The notes beneath the pieces were generated by a model. It saw only the letters and a list, made by a program, of their open reading frames with translations. It was not told the DNA's origin and did no database searches. The position numbers and the translations under genes are program-made. This document shows, piece after piece, positions 42,889 through 53,089 of a stretch of DNA of 64,000 nucleotides. The number at the start of each line of letters is the position of its first letter. Positions within the stretch are counted from its first letter, which is position 1. Source of the stretch: a bacterium. Lineage in GTDB: Bacteria > Zhuqueibacterota > Zhuqueibacteria > Residuimicrobiales > Residuimicrobiaceae. The stretch covers positions 248,001 to 312,000 of the forward strand of contig JAKQNR010000024.1 in assembly GCA_029565685.1 (NCBI GenBank), written 5' to 3'.

Positions 42889-43550
42889 CCGAACACACAT
42901 TGATCACGCTGACCCTGGCGGTGCTGATCACCTCCATCGCCGCCATCGAGATTCGCGCCATGCGTACCACCTCATTCGCGTATCTATTGCACTCGATTTT
43001 TCTCTGCGCCATCATCATCACCTATGCGATCCTCAATGACAATGACAGTCTGTACCTGTGGGCCGGCACCTGTTTTCTGACCAAGGTGCTCCTCATCCCC
43101 TGGTTGCTGTTTCGATTTGTTAAAAACGTGCCGCCGATCGAACATAAACCGATCATCGGGTTTGCGCTGTCCGTTGCTCTCCTGACTCTGTTGATGGTGG
43201 TTCTGTTCTCCCTTTTCCGCAAGGTCATCATTTTGATGGCGCCCACCGCCGCAGCGCAGCAGGAGCCGGTGCGCTCTTTGCTGGCCGGCGCCTGCACCAT
43301 TTTCTGTCTTGGGCTCTGGGGCCTGCTGACCCGCCGCGATGTAGTAAAGACAGTGATCGGGCTGGCGCTGCTGGAGAACGGCGTGCACCTGGTGTTGCTG
43401 GCCTTGGCGCCTCAGCTGAAAGAGACCACGATGATCGGCATTTTAACCAATGTGGTGGCCGTCGTTTTTCTGTTGCTCTATCTCAGCACACAAATCTATC
43501 ATGTGTTCGGAACCACGGATTCAGCCCGGTTGTCGGAGTTAAAGAGATAA
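42885..43550 (+). CDS. HyfE-like (NuoK-related) membrane subunit
   Basis: Multi-TM 221 aa; AIIITYAILNDNDSLYLWAGTCFLTKVLLIPWLLFRFV; overlaps the preceding stop. Confidence 0.82.
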   Translation: MTEHTLITLTLAVLITSIAAIEIRAMRTTSFAYLLHSIFLCAIIITYAILNDNDSLYLWAGTCFLTKVLLIPWLLFRFVKNVPPIEHKPIIGFALSVALLTLLMVVLFSLFRKVIILMAPTAAAQQEPVRSLLAGACTIFCLGLWGLLTRRDVVKTVIGLALLENGVHLVLLALAPQLKETTMIGILTNVVAVVFLLLYLSTQIYHVFGTTDSARLSELKR

Positions 43551-43560
43551 CGAGGTTTTC

Positions 43561-45066
43561 ATGCCAACGGCCCATTCTTCGTTGTTGCCTTTACTGTTGA
43601 TCCTGCTGCCGATCTGCGGCGCGTTGTTTACAGTGCTGTTCGGCTGGGTTAAAGTCAGGAACGCCCGGGAGATCAACACACTGGTGATTCTGGCCGTACA
43701 GCTTTACGGCACTCTGCGTCTTGCGCTGCTGGTTTTCAACGGCCGTGTGGTCCATTGCCTGGGCAACGCCATTTGCATCGACGGCCTGAGCGCACTTATG
43801 GTGATCCTGGTCAACGCGCTGGTCTTTCTGGTTGCGCTCTATTCGGTCCGCTATATGCAGCACGAGGCGGCGGCCGGCGTGATCAGCGACGGCCGGCTGA
43901 CGCTCTATTACAGCCTGTTGCTGCTGTTCACCGGCACCATGAACTGGACGGTTACCACGAATCATCTGGTGATGCTCTATGTGGCTATGGAAGCTTCCAC
44001 CCTGGCCACAGCGTTGCTGGTGGCGTTCTACCGCAACCGGCCCTCTTTGGAGGCGGGTTTTAAATATGTCCTGCTGGTTGTGGTGGGAATGACCTTTGCG
44101 CTGTTCGGCGTGGTGCTGATGTTTTCCGCCGCGTACCCGCATCTGGGTTCAGCAGGTTTGTTGATCTCCGAAGTGGGGCGCATTGCCGCGGTGATTCCGA
44201 AAAACATCGCTCTTTTGGCCATTGCGTTTTTGACCGTAGGCTTTGCCACCAAAGCGGGCCTGGTGCCGTTTCATGCCTGGTTGCCCGACGCCCATTCAGA
44301 AGCGCCCGCGCCCATCAGCGCCCTGCTTTCAGGTTTGATCATAAAGCTCGGCGCCTATGCGCTGACGCGCACGGTAACGATCTTTGCGCCGACCTACCAC
44401 GCCATCGTGGTTTTTATCGCCATTCTCAGCACCTTGAGCATGGTTGTGGGCATCGTCATGGCGCTGGCGCAGGACGATTTGAAGCGGATGCTGGCTTTCA
44501 GCAGCGTCAGCCAGATCAGTTATGTTTTTGAGGGGCTGGGCCTGGGCACATATCTGGGCATCTACGGCGGGCTTTTTCACCTGGTGAACCATACGATCAT
44601 CAAGGCCTTGTTGTTTCTCAGCGTCGGCGCCCTGATGTACGCAACCCAGGGCCGAAGGCGCATCTCCGAACTGGCCGGCGTGGGCAAACGGATGCCGATC
44701 ACCGCTTTTTCTTTCATCGTCGGCGCGCTGGCCATCAGCGGCCTGCCGCCGATGAACGGTTTTGCCAGCAAGTTTACCCTTTTTCTCGCCATCGGCGAGG
44801 TCGGGCTCTATTGGGCGCTGGCCTTGTCGTTGTTCACTGGATTGTTGACGCTGGCCTGCCTGATGCGGGCCGCCTACCTGGTGTTTTGGCAAGCCGGCGA
44901 CAACGGAACCGTGCACACAGTCAAAAAGGCGCCCTGGCCGATGTCCGTGGCTATGCTGGTACTGGCCGGACTGTGTCTACTGATCGGGCTGTATCCGAAC
45001 CTTTTGTATCCGATCCTGCACCAGGCGACCACTGCGGTGCTGGCCATTTGGAGCGTGGGGCAGTAG
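43561..45066 (+). CDS. HyfF/NuoM-like antiporter subunit
   Basis: GFATKAGLVPFHAWLPDAHSEAPAPISALLSGLIIKLGAYAL, DLKRMLAFSSVSQISYVFEGLGLG. Confidence 0.87.
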   Translation: MPTAHSSLLPLLLILLPICGALFTVLFGWVKVRNAREINTLVILAVQLYGTLRLALLVFNGRVVHCLGNAICIDGLSALMVILVNALVFLVALYSVRYMQHEAAAGVISDGRLTLYYSLLLLFTGTMNWTVTTNHLVMLYVAMEASTLATALLVAFYRNRPSLEAGFKYVLLVVVGMTFALFGVVLMFSAAYPHLGSAGLLISEVGRIAAVIPKNIALLAIAFLTVGFATKAGLVPFHAWLPDAHSEAPAPISALLSGLIIKLGAYALTRTVTIFAPTYHAIVVFIAILSTLSMVVGIVMALAQDDLKRMLAFSSVSQISYVFEGLGLGTYLGIYGGLFHLVNHTIIKALLFLSVGALMYATQGRRRISELAGVGKRMPITAFSFIVGALAISGLPPMNGFASKFTLFLAIGEVGLYWALALSLFTGLLTLACLMRAAYLVFWQAGDNGTVHTVKKAPWPMSVAMLVLAGLCLLIGLYPNLLYPILHQATTAVLAIWSVGQ

Positions 45067-45112
45067 GCTGAACAGACCCCACTGGTTCTTTGTTGAAGAC
45101 TAGAGGCGCATC

Positions 45113-45628
45113 ATGCTGAAAAATCTGGCCACCAAAGCTTTTCCCAAATCCCTGTGGGTCTACCACACCAACTGCGCGGCCTGCAACGGTTGCGACATTG
45201 AGATCATCAACGTGCTCACGCCCTATTATGATGCGGAACGGTTTGGCATCAAGCTGGTTGGTTCGCCGCGCCATGCCGACGTATTGCTGGTAACCGGCGG
45301 CGTGAGTCGGCAAATCGCACCGGCTCTGCGCCGACTTTTTCGCGCCACGCCCAATCCCAAGCTGGTTTTCGCCATCGGCTCCTGCGCCTGTGGCGGCGAT
45401 GTATTTTATGACAGCTATAACATGTACGGCGGCGTTGATAAGGTCATCCCGGTCCAATTTTATGTGCCAGGTTGTCCGCCCCGGCCAGAGGCGATTTTAT
45501 ACGGTGTGGCTGTAGCGCTGGGGCTGGCGCCCAAACAGGTTTCCGCCAAAAAGAAAGAGGATCTACCCCTTTTCGAAGAGGACTCGCTGCCTATGATCTC
45601 TCCGGCCGGAACTGCACGGTCTGAATGA
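45113..45628 (+). CDS. [NiFe] hydrogenase small subunit (HycG/HyfI/NuoB-like)
   Basis: NCAACNGCDIEIINVLTPYYDAERFG, AIGSCACGGDVF, PGCPPRPEAI. Confidence 0.92.
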   Translation: MLKNLATKAFPKSLWVYHTNCAACNGCDIEIINVLTPYYDAERFGIKLVGSPRHADVLLVTGGVSRQIAPALRRLFRATPNPKLVFAIGSCACGGDVFYDSYNMYGGVDKVIPVQFYVPGCPPRPEAILYGVAVALGLAPKQVSAKKKEDLPLFEEDSLPMISPAGTARSE

Positions 45629-45644
45629 AGACCGATCACGGGGG

Positions 45645-47627
45645 GTGTTTAAAGGGAAGGATACCGCCATTCCCGTCGTCGAAACCATCAAAGATCGCTG
45701 CCGACGCTGCTACTCGTGCATCCGCAATTGCCCGGCCAAAGCCATTCGGATCGAGCGGGGCCAGGCTATGGTCATACAGGAGCGCTGTATCGGATGCGGC
45801 CGTTGTGTGCGCGTTTGTGCGCAAAAGGCGAAAAAAATAGAAAGCGGTGTGGAACGGACCGAGCAGTTCCTGCAGAGCGGCGAACCGGTGTATGCGATTT
45901 TAGCGCCCTCCTTTCCGGCCGCCTATCCGGAGGCCAAGGCGGAACAGATCGTGGCGGCGGTGGCGGCCGCGGGATTCAGCAGGGTGTTCTCCGTTGCTGT
46001 AGGCGCGGATCTGGTGGCGCGTGCGTTTCGCGAGCTTTATCAAAAACAAAGCTATGCGACGCTGATCACCACCTCCTGCCCGGCAGTGGTCAGCTATATA
46101 GAAAAACACCAACCCTCCTTGCTGCTGTTTACCGCGCCGATCGTATCGCCCATGATAGCGACCGGGCGTTTGCTTCGCAGCATGTATTCCTTCACCGGCC
46201 CCATTGTCTTTATCGGACCGTGCATCGCAAAAAAAAAGGAGAAAAGCGACCCTAAAGTCAGCGGAGTGATCGATGAGGTGCTGACTTTTCACGAACTGAA
46301 CCAGCTGCTGGACATGAAACGAATAGCCATCGCGGAACAGGGTGAACGGGAACTGGATCAGCCCTGGCCGCAGCTGGGCAGCATCTTTCCGGTCTCCGGC
46401 GGGCTGTTGCGCAGCACCGAGCTGGCTCACGATCTGCTGAGCAACGAAGTGATTGTGGCAGAAGGCCCGGAACGGGTGTTGGAGGTGCTGCGGCATGTGG
46501 AGCAGGGGACTGTGGAGGCGCGCATTCTTGATCTTTTGTTCTGTCAGGGATGCATCGATGGCCCGGCAATGAACAGCGGCCTTTCGGTATATCTGCGCAA
46601 GGATATTGTTGCCAATTACTGCCGTCGCTGGCTGGATAAGAAAAAGACGGCACCGGCGCTCGAAGCGGTGGACATGACCCGCCGGTTTACGCGCGAGGCG
46701 CATTACCTGCCGCTTCCCTCTGAAGAAGATATTGCCAAAATTTTTCTTCAGATCGATAAGCACAATCCCTCGGACGAGCTCAATTGCGGGGCCTGCGGCT
46801 ATTCCAGCTGCCGCGAAAAGGCCATCGCGGTGTATCAGGGCCGCGCCGAGGTGGAGATGTGTTTGCCGTTTTTAATCGAACGCCTGGAAAAGATGAACCG
46901 GGAGGTTCTGGATGCGCAGGAACGGTTGATCCACGCCGCCCGGTTGACCTCCATGGGCGAGGTGGCGGCGGGCGTGGCGCATGAGATCAACAATCCTGTG
47001 GCCGGAGTGCTCACCTATGTCAAGCTGATGAAGAAAAAAGTGCAGGAGCAGCTGCCGGAGCCGACGCTTTCGGGTATCCTGCGTTATCTGGAGATCATGG
47101 AGACCGAGATGCGCCGCGTCTCCGAAATCGTCAAGGAACTGCTTGATTTCGCCCGTCCAACCGATCCGGACGTGACTCGGATATCGGTGACCGAATTGAT
47201 GAAGAAATCACTTTTTTTGTTGAGTCATCAGTTCGAACTGCAGAACATTCACATCACCGAAACATATCCAGAGCCGGATGAATTTATCCAGGCGGATCTG
47301 AAGCAGATGCAGCAGGTGCTGTTGAATATTCTGATCAATGCAGCGCAAGCGATGCCGAAAGGCGGCGCGCTGTTCGTACGCAGCCGGCAGAGAGGCGTGG
47401 ATCAAGTTGAAATAGAAATTCAGGACACCGGCGAGGGCATTCCCCAGGAACATCTGGGAAAAATATTCGATCCGTTTTTTACCACCAAACTGGAAAAAAA
47501 AGGCACCGGGCTCGGTCTTTCGGTGGTCTACAGCATCGTCGTCAAGCATCATGGGACAATCCATGTGCAGAGCCAGGTTTCCGTCGGCACGACGTTCACG
47601 CTCCGGCTGCCGCGGGCGGTCCCCTAG
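45645..47627 (+). CDS. [FeFe]-hydrogenase-like sensory protein fused to histidine kinase (paralog 1)
   Basis: 2x[4Fe-4S] ferredoxin, H-cluster-like motifs TTSCPAVV / [11 protein letters not shown] / [10 protein letters not shown], FeS domain [26 protein letters not shown], His[11 protein letters not shown], HATPase [25 protein letters not shown] start. Confidence 0.88.
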   Translation: MFKGKDTAIPVVETIKDRCRRCYSCIRNCPAKAIRIERGQAMVIQERCIGCGRCVRVCAQKAKKIESGVERTEQFLQSGEPVYAILAPSFPAAYPEAKAEQIVAAVAAAGFSRVFSVAVGADLVARAFRELYQKQSYATLITTSCPAVVSYIEKHQPSLLLFTAPIVSPMIATGRLLRSMYSFTGPIVFIGPCIAKKKEKSDPKVSGVIDEVLTFHELNQLLDMKRIAIAEQGERELDQPWPQLGSIFPVSGGLLRSTELAHDLLSNEVIVAEGPERVLEVLRHVEQGTVEARILDLLFCQGCIDGPAMNSGLSVYLRKDIVANYCRRWLDKKKTAPALEAVDMTRRFTREAHYLPLPSEEDIAKIFLQIDKHNPSDELNCGACGYSSCREKAIAVYQGRAEVEMCLPFLIERLEKMNREVLDAQERLIHAARLTSMGEVAAGVAHEINNPVAGVLTYVKLMKKKVQEQLPEPTLSGILRYLEIMETEMRRVSEIVKELLDFARPTDPDVTRISVTELMKKSLFLLSHQFELQNIHITETYPEPDEFIQADLKQMQQVLLNILINAAQAMPKGGALFVRSRQRGVDQVEIEIQDTGEGIPQEHLGKIFDPFFTTKLEKKGTGLGLSVVYSIVVKHHGTIHVQSQVSVGTTFTLRLPRAVP

Positions 47628-47684
47628 GCGGACGCCTGCGGACCGCTGGCGGAATAGAGAGAAACCCAAGGAGGACCTTTGGTT

Positions 47685-48176
47685 ATGTCAAAAGAGGATA
47701 TCGTACTCATCGTGGATGATGAAAAAGTGATGCGCGATTCATTAGTCGAATGGCTGCAAGAGGACGGGTTCGGCGTCGCCGCCGCCGAGTCGGGGATGGA
47801 AGCGCTGCAGATGCTCGATCAGGTCGATCCGACCGTGATTGTGGCGGACATAAAAATGCCGGGCATGGATGGCATCACGTTGGTGCGCAAGCTCAAAGAA
47901 CGACGTCCGGGATTGCCGGTCATCATGATCACCGCTTTTGCCACCGTTGAAAACGCGGTGCAATCCATGAAGGAGGGCGCGTACGATTTCATCACCAAAC
48001 CGTTTCCGCCGGAAAAACTTTCGCATGTGCTGCGCCATGTCATCGAGCATCAGCACCTGCTGCGTGAAAACCTCTTGCTGCGTAAAGAGAACCGCCATGT
48101 GATGCAGATGGTGATCACCACTCTGGTGGTTTTTGTCGTGCTGTTGTTCGCTCTCTATTTTATTTTCGCCAAATAG
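47685..48176 (+). CDS. response regulator receiver with C-terminal transmembrane helix
   Basis: VLIVDDEKVMRDSL, VADIKMPGMDG, ITAFATVENAVQSMKEGAYDFITKPF, C-terminal VITTLVVFVVLLFALYFIFAK; AAGGAGG upstream. Confidence 0.88.
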   Translation: MSKEDIVLIVDDEKVMRDSLVEWLQEDGFGVAAAESGMEALQMLDQVDPTVIVADIKMPGMDGITLVRKLKERRPGLPVIMITAFATVENAVQSMKEGAYDFITKPFPPEKLSHVLRHVIEHQHLLRENLLLRKENRHVMQMVITTLVVFVVLLFALYFIFAK

Positions 48177-48187
48177 AATGCGCGCGC

Positions 48188-50173
48188 ATGCAGCATATTG
48201 TCACGACAATCGAAACGCGGTGCAAACGCTGCTATTCCTGCGTTCGTCGGTGCCCGGCCAAAGCCATCCGCGTGGAGAATGGACAGGCCAAGGTGATGGC
48301 CGAGCGCTGCATTGCGTGCGGTTATTGCGTCCAAGTGTGCCCGCAAAAAGCGAAAAAAATCCGCGACGGCTTAACCCCGGTATGGAATATGCTGGCCGGC
48401 GAGCAGCCAGTGATCGCCCTGTTGGCGCCGTCGTTTCCAGCCGCCTTTACCGAGGTGCGGCCGACCCAAATGGTTAAGAGTTTGCGCCGGCTGGGCTTTG
48501 CTCAGGTATGGGAGGTGGCGCTGGGCGCTGACGGAGTGGCGCAGCAATACGCCGAGCTCGTGCACCAGGATGTGATGCCCATGCTGATCAGCTCGCCCTG
48601 TCCGGCGGTGGTCAATTATATTGAAAAATATTTTCCCGAGTTGGTGCTGGTCTTGGCCCCGGTGGTTTCGCCCATGATCGCGGTGGGACGGCTCCTTCGC
48701 AGCCGCTTCGGTCCCGACAGCCGCTTGGTGTTCATCGGGCCCTGTATCGCCAAGAAAAAAGAGATGATGGATCCTCAGGTGGCCGGCGTAATCGATGAGG
48801 TGCTGACCTACGAGGAGATCTTGGCCATGCTGGAGTTGGCGGAGATCGATCCGGCAGAACAGGAGGATGCACCGTTCGACAGTCCGGAGGCCGGCTTGGG
48901 CCGCGCATTTCCGCTCTCCGGGGGATTGCTCGAGAGCGCCGCTCTGCAGTACGGCGTGCTGCATGAGGAAATTGCGGTGACCGAAGGCCGTGACCGGGTG
49001 TTGGAAGCCATCGCCAAGACTGCAGAGGGCAAAATCGAAGCGCGGTTTCTCGATCTGCTCTTTTGCGAGGGATGCATCAACGGCCCGCAGATGGCGAACA
49101 CGCTCTCCGGGTTTGTTCGCCGGGACAAGGTTATCGGCTATTGCAAAACCCGGAAGCAGAACTCCGACGTAGCGGCGGCGTTCAACGGAGTGGATCTGCA
49201 CCGGACTTTTACGCCTGAACATCTGAGCACGCCGACGCCTTCGGAAGAGGATATACGTCGTGTTTTAGCGGTCACCGGCAAAGTGTTGCTCGAGGATGAG
49301 CTGAATTGCGGCGCCTGCGGTTATCCCAGCTGCCGCGAAAAGGCTATTGCCGTGCTTCAAGGTTTTGCGGAAGCGGAGATGTGTTTGCCCTATATGGTGG
49401 ATAAGCTGGAGTCGATCCAGGAGGAACTGACCCGGGCCAATTTAGAGCTAAAGGACTCGCTCACCACCCTGCAGAAGACTCAACAACAGCTGGTGCAGTC
49501 GGAAAAGCTCGCTTCAGTCGGTCAGTTGGCCGCGGGGGTTGCCCATGAACTCAATAATCCACTGGGCGGCATTCTCATCTACTCCGGTCTTTTGTTGGAG
49601 CAGGTGGATAAAGAGAGCCGGCAGGCCAAAGATCTGCAGCGGATCATGGCCGAGACAGACCGCTGCCGTCGCATTGTCCGCGGCCTGTTGGATTTTTCAC
49701 GGCAAACCCGCATTGACGCGGCGATCGTCAATCTCAATAAAATTTTGAGCAGCACTCTGGCCCTGGTAACCGAGCAGGCGATGTTCCTCAACATACAGGT
49801 GGTGCAGCAATTGGAGGACTCGTTGCCCAATGTGTTAGTCGATGTGGGCCAGATCCAGCAAGTCTTTCTCAACATTATTTTAAACGCCGCGGATGCTATG
49901 AACGGCAGAGGCACCCTGAGCGTGCGCAGTAGAACCTCGCCAGAGGGGGATTGCGTGCTGGTTTCTTTCACCGACACCGGCAGCGGCATGACTGCGGAAA
50001 TCATTTCGAGAATTTTTGAGCCGTTTTTTACCACCAAGCCGCGGGGCCAGGGCACCGGGCTGGGACTGGCCATCGCCTACGGCATCGTGCAAAGGCATCA
50101 TGGCGATATTCTAGTAGCCAGTCAACCGGGGATGGGCAGCACGATCACGGTCAAATTGCCGACCGCCGCCTGA
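48188..50173 (+). CDS. [FeFe]-hydrogenase-like sensory protein fused to histidine kinase (paralog 2)
   Basis: Same architecture as 45645..47627: [88 protein letters not shown], HATPase. Confidence 0.88.
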   Translation: MQHIVTTIETRCKRCYSCVRRCPAKAIRVENGQAKVMAERCIACGYCVQVCPQKAKKIRDGLTPVWNMLAGEQPVIALLAPSFPAAFTEVRPTQMVKSLRRLGFAQVWEVALGADGVAQQYAELVHQDVMPMLISSPCPAVVNYIEKYFPELVLVLAPVVSPMIAVGRLLRSRFGPDSRLVFIGPCIAKKKEMMDPQVAGVIDEVLTYEEILAMLELAEIDPAEQEDAPFDSPEAGLGRAFPLSGGLLESAALQYGVLHEEIAVTEGRDRVLEAIAKTAEGKIEARFLDLLFCEGCINGPQMANTLSGFVRRDKVIGYCKTRKQNSDVAAAFNGVDLHRTFTPEHLSTPTPSEEDIRRVLAVTGKVLLEDELNCGACGYPSCREKAIAVLQGFAEAEMCLPYMVDKLESIQEELTRANLELKDSLTTLQKTQQQLVQSEKLASVGQLAAGVAHELNNPLGGILIYSGLLLEQVDKESRQAKDLQRIMAETDRCRRIVRGLLDFSRQTRIDAAIVNLNKILSSTLALVTEQAMFLNIQVVQQLEDSLPNVLVDVGQIQQVFLNIILNAADAMNGRGTLSVRSRTSPEGDCVLVSFTDTGSGMTAEIISRIFEPFFTTKPRGQGTGLGLAIAYGIVQRHHGDILVASQPGMGSTITVKLPTAA

Positions 50174-50208
50174 GACGGCCGGCTGAATTTTAACCGCAGG
50201 AGTTCTTC

Positions 50209-50658
50209 ATGAGCGAAGCCATTAAGATACTGCTGATCGACGATGATGTGGATTTCATCCTGATCAATCGGACGATTCTAGAGGCCAACGGCTATGAGGT
50301 CGATGCCTGTTTCGACGCCCGTTGCGCTTTGGAGAAAATCAAGACCTGGAAACCGGATCTCATCTGTCTGGATGTGATGATGCCGACCGGCACCGAGGGG
50401 TTTCACCTCGCCTATAAAATACGCCGGGATCCCGAGTGCCAGAACATTCCAATATTGATGATCACCTCCATCCATGATTACAGCGATTTCCGCTTTTCCA
50501 CAGAGGACGGGGATTTTTTACCGGTGGACGAATTCATTGAAAAGCCGATTCGCGCCGAGGTGTTGTTGAAAAAAGTGCGAGAGCTTCTAGCGACCCGCGG
50601 GGCGGCCTCGGCAAAACCTCCGCAGGAGGACAAGGGCATCGGCTTGAAGAAAAAATGA
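50209..50658 (+). CDS. single-domain response regulator
   Basis: ILLIDDDVDFILINRTIL, CLDVMMPTGTEGF, FIEKPIRAEVL. Confidence 0.85.
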   Translation: MSEAIKILLIDDDVDFILINRTILEANGYEVDACFDARCALEKIKTWKPDLICLDVMMPTGTEGFHLAYKIRRDPECQNIPILMITSIHDYSDFRFSTEDGDFLPVDEFIEKPIRAEVLLKKVRELLATRGAASAKPPQEDKGIGLKKK

Positions 50659-50697
50659 GTTTCGCCTGACCCCTTCAGGCGGGAAAAGAGAACGTCT

Positions 50698-51114
50698 ATG
50701 ACGGCCGCTGAGAAAAAAATATTGCTCGTTGATGATGATCCGGCGTTTCTAGAGATCAACCACCTGATCCTGGAATCAGCCGGCTATCAGGTGGCGGAGG
50801 CCGGCTCCGTGGACCAGGCGTTGCGCTTGCTCCAGAGCGACCGCTTCGATCTGTTGGTTCTGGATTTGATCATGGAGAGTATGGACTCCGGATTCACCAT
50901 CGCTTATGCCGTGCGCAATGACGAACGGCTGCGCGACCTGCCCATCCTGCTGTTGACGTCGGCACAGGAACGCACTGGTTTCACCTTTGAGATGGAACGA
51001 GATCAGGAATGGATGAAAGTGGATGAGGTGGCGGCCAAACCGCTGCGTCCCACTGAACTGATTGAACGGGTGGAGCGGCTGCTGGCTAAAACGAAAAAGG
51101 AAACGCATGGATAA
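50698..51114 (+). CDS. single-domain response regulator
   Basis: ILLVDDDPAFLEINHLIL, LVLDLIMESMDSGF, AAKPLRPTELIERVE. Confidence 0.83.
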   Translation: MTAAEKKILLVDDDPAFLEINHLILESAGYQVAEAGSVDQALRLLQSDRFDLLVLDLIMESMDSGFTIAYAVRNDERLRDLPILLLTSAQERTGFTFEMERDQEWMKVDEVAAKPLRPTELIERVERLLAKTKKETHG

Positions 51115-52609
51115 TCAGGTGCGCCTGTTAATCGTTGACGATGAAGAGATCATTCGCATCGGCTGCCAGCGTATCCTGGAAGAGACCTATGCGACCGTAG
51201 AGGTGGCGGAGAACGGTCGGTTGGGCTGGGAGCGGCTTCAGCAAGAGCCCTTTGATCTGATCCTGCTTGACCTGATGATGCCCGAGATGGGCGGCTTGGA
51301 GGTGTTGGAGAAGGTGCAGGCGCTCGATCCGGAGATGGTGGTGATCATGATCACCGGTTTTGCCACCATTGAGACCGCAGTGGATGCGATGCGCAAGGGG
51401 GCTTACGATTATCTGCCCAAACCGTTCACGCCGGAGGAGCTGCGCACCAAGGTGAGCCGCGGGTTGGAGAAACGGCGGCTGATCCTGCAGGCCCGTGCGC
51501 TGATTCTAGAACGCGATCGCAATCTGTTGGAATGCGCGAACGAAAAATCGCGCACCATGACCATCATCAACTGCCTGAGCGAGGGACTGATCGCGACCAA
51601 CCGGACCGGGCAGATCGTGCTGATGAACCCGGCGGCGATCAAGATGCTGCGGCCCCAGGTCGATTCGGTGATCGGCCGCACGGTGTCCGGCCTGCTGGGC
51701 CATCCGGAACAAGAGAAGGCGATCGCGGAAATGCTGGCGACCGTGACCGCCACCGGCGCCATCACTCAGATGGAAATGCAGACGTGCGATGAGCGCGTGC
51801 TGGAATCACACGTCAGTCCGATCCTGGATGACCACGGCGAGTGCCTCGGTACGGTTACGGTGCTTTTAGACATCACCCAGGATAAAAAAATTGAAAAGAT
51901 GAAGTCCGATTTTGTCCGCCTGGTGTCGCACGAATTAAAAGCGCCGGTGGCCGCCATCGCCGGGTATCTGAACCTCATCATCGACGGCTTGACGGCGAGC
52001 CAACCAGATAAAGAGAAGGACATCATCTTGCGTTCGCGCGACAAAGCCAATGCGCTTCTGGATCTGATCAACGATCTGTTGGATCTGTCGCGCAGCGAGC
52101 GCAACCGCAGCGCGGGCGTGCAGAAACGACTGGACCTAGGCGCGGTGTTGACCGAGACCGTCAAATTCTATCACAATGAAGCTCAGCTTCGGCATCTCGA
52201 GCTGGCCTTGCACCTGCCCACCACTATCCCGCCGGTGGTCGGCGATGCCGAGGCGCTGGGCCGGGTGTTCGCTAACTTGATCGGCAATGCGATTAAATAC
52301 ACGCCGGAGGGCGGTCGTGTGGATGTGGAGCTCATTCAGCGCGACGGTTGGCTGGCGATTGCCGTGCGCGATACCGGCATGGGCATTGCCCCGGATGAGA
52401 TAAAAAAAATATTCGACGAATTTTACCGCAGCCGTCAGGTGATCCTGCAAAAGATCCCTGGCACTGGTTTGGGATTGTCCATCGCCAAACAGATCGTTGA
52501 GGCCCATCGCGGTTACATGGAGGTGGAAAGTGCGGTGCATCAGGGTTCGGTGTTTCGCGCCTGGTTTCCGATCGCCGATGCCCTGCCGACGGCTGCGCCC
52601 GTTGTCTGA
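51107..52609 (+). CDS. receiver - PAS - histidine kinase hybrid
   Basis: LLIVDDEEIIRIGC receiver, PAS-like NCLSEGLIATNRTGQIVLMNPAA, H-box FVRLVSHELKAPVAAIAGYLN, HATPase NLIGNAIKYTPEGG / GTGLGLSIAKQIV; start 51107 overlaps the preceding gene. Confidence 0.88.
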   Translation: MDNQVRLLIVDDEEIIRIGCQRILEETYATVEVAENGRLGWERLQQEPFDLILLDLMMPEMGGLEVLEKVQALDPEMVVIMITGFATIETAVDAMRKGAYDYLPKPFTPEELRTKVSRGLEKRRLILQARALILERDRNLLECANEKSRTMTIINCLSEGLIATNRTGQIVLMNPAAIKMLRPQVDSVIGRTVSGLLGHPEQEKAIAEMLATVTATGAITQMEMQTCDERVLESHVSPILDDHGECLGTVTVLLDITQDKKIEKMKSDFVRLVSHELKAPVAAIAGYLNLIIDGLTASQPDKEKDIILRSRDKANALLDLINDLLDLSRSERNRSAGVQKRLDLGAVLTETVKFYHNEAQLRHLELALHLPTTIPPVVGDAEALGRVFANLIGNAIKYTPEGGRVDVELIQRDGWLAIAVRDTGMGIAPDEIKKIFDEFYRSRQVILQKIPGTGLGLSIAKQIVEAHRGYMEVESAVHQGSVFRAWFPIADALPTAAPVV

Positions 52610-52646
52610 ACAGCGCGCAGGCCGAAGAAAAAAACTGTTGACATGA

Positions 52647-53018
52647 ATGGTTGACATCAATACCTTGTTGGGTCGAGAGATGGTGATTCGCGATCTCGAA
52701 CAGCTGCTGCAAAGCCAGGTGTTGAGCGGGCAGGATCGGCTGCAGACGCCCGTACAGGGCGTGCTGGTATCGGATATTCTCAGCGATGTGATGGTAAAAG
52801 CCGGCCAGGGCTGGCTATGGGTAACCCATCAGACCACCGTGAACGTGATCGCCATAGCATTCTTTAAAGGATTGGCCGGAGTGATCCTGCCCGACCATCT
52901 GCAGCTCAGAGACGATGCGCTGGCCAAAGCGGTGGAAAAAGAAATACCGGTTTTGTCATCCGCCCTGAGCGCTTATCAGGTAATCGGCAAGCTGTACAAA
53001 ATGGGGCTGCAGGGATGA
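52647..53018 (+). CDS. DRTGG-like domain protein
   Basis: ~120 aa; LLGREMVIRDLEQLL, VLVSDILSDVMVKAGQGWLWVTHQTTVNVIAIAFFKGLAGVILPDH resembles small DRTGG-type proteins; family call by eye. Confidence 0.6.
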   Translation: MVDINTLLGREMVIRDLEQLLQSQVLSGQDRLQTPVQGVLVSDILSDVMVKAGQGWLWVTHQTTVNVIAIAFFKGLAGVILPDHLQLRDDALAKAVEKEIPVLSSALSAYQVIGKLYKMGLQG

Positions 53019-53089
53019 GCGGATCGGCGCCCAGCGCGAACCGTGGACGCCGGTGCAGAATCGATGACATGTTCTATTGGAGGGACAAG

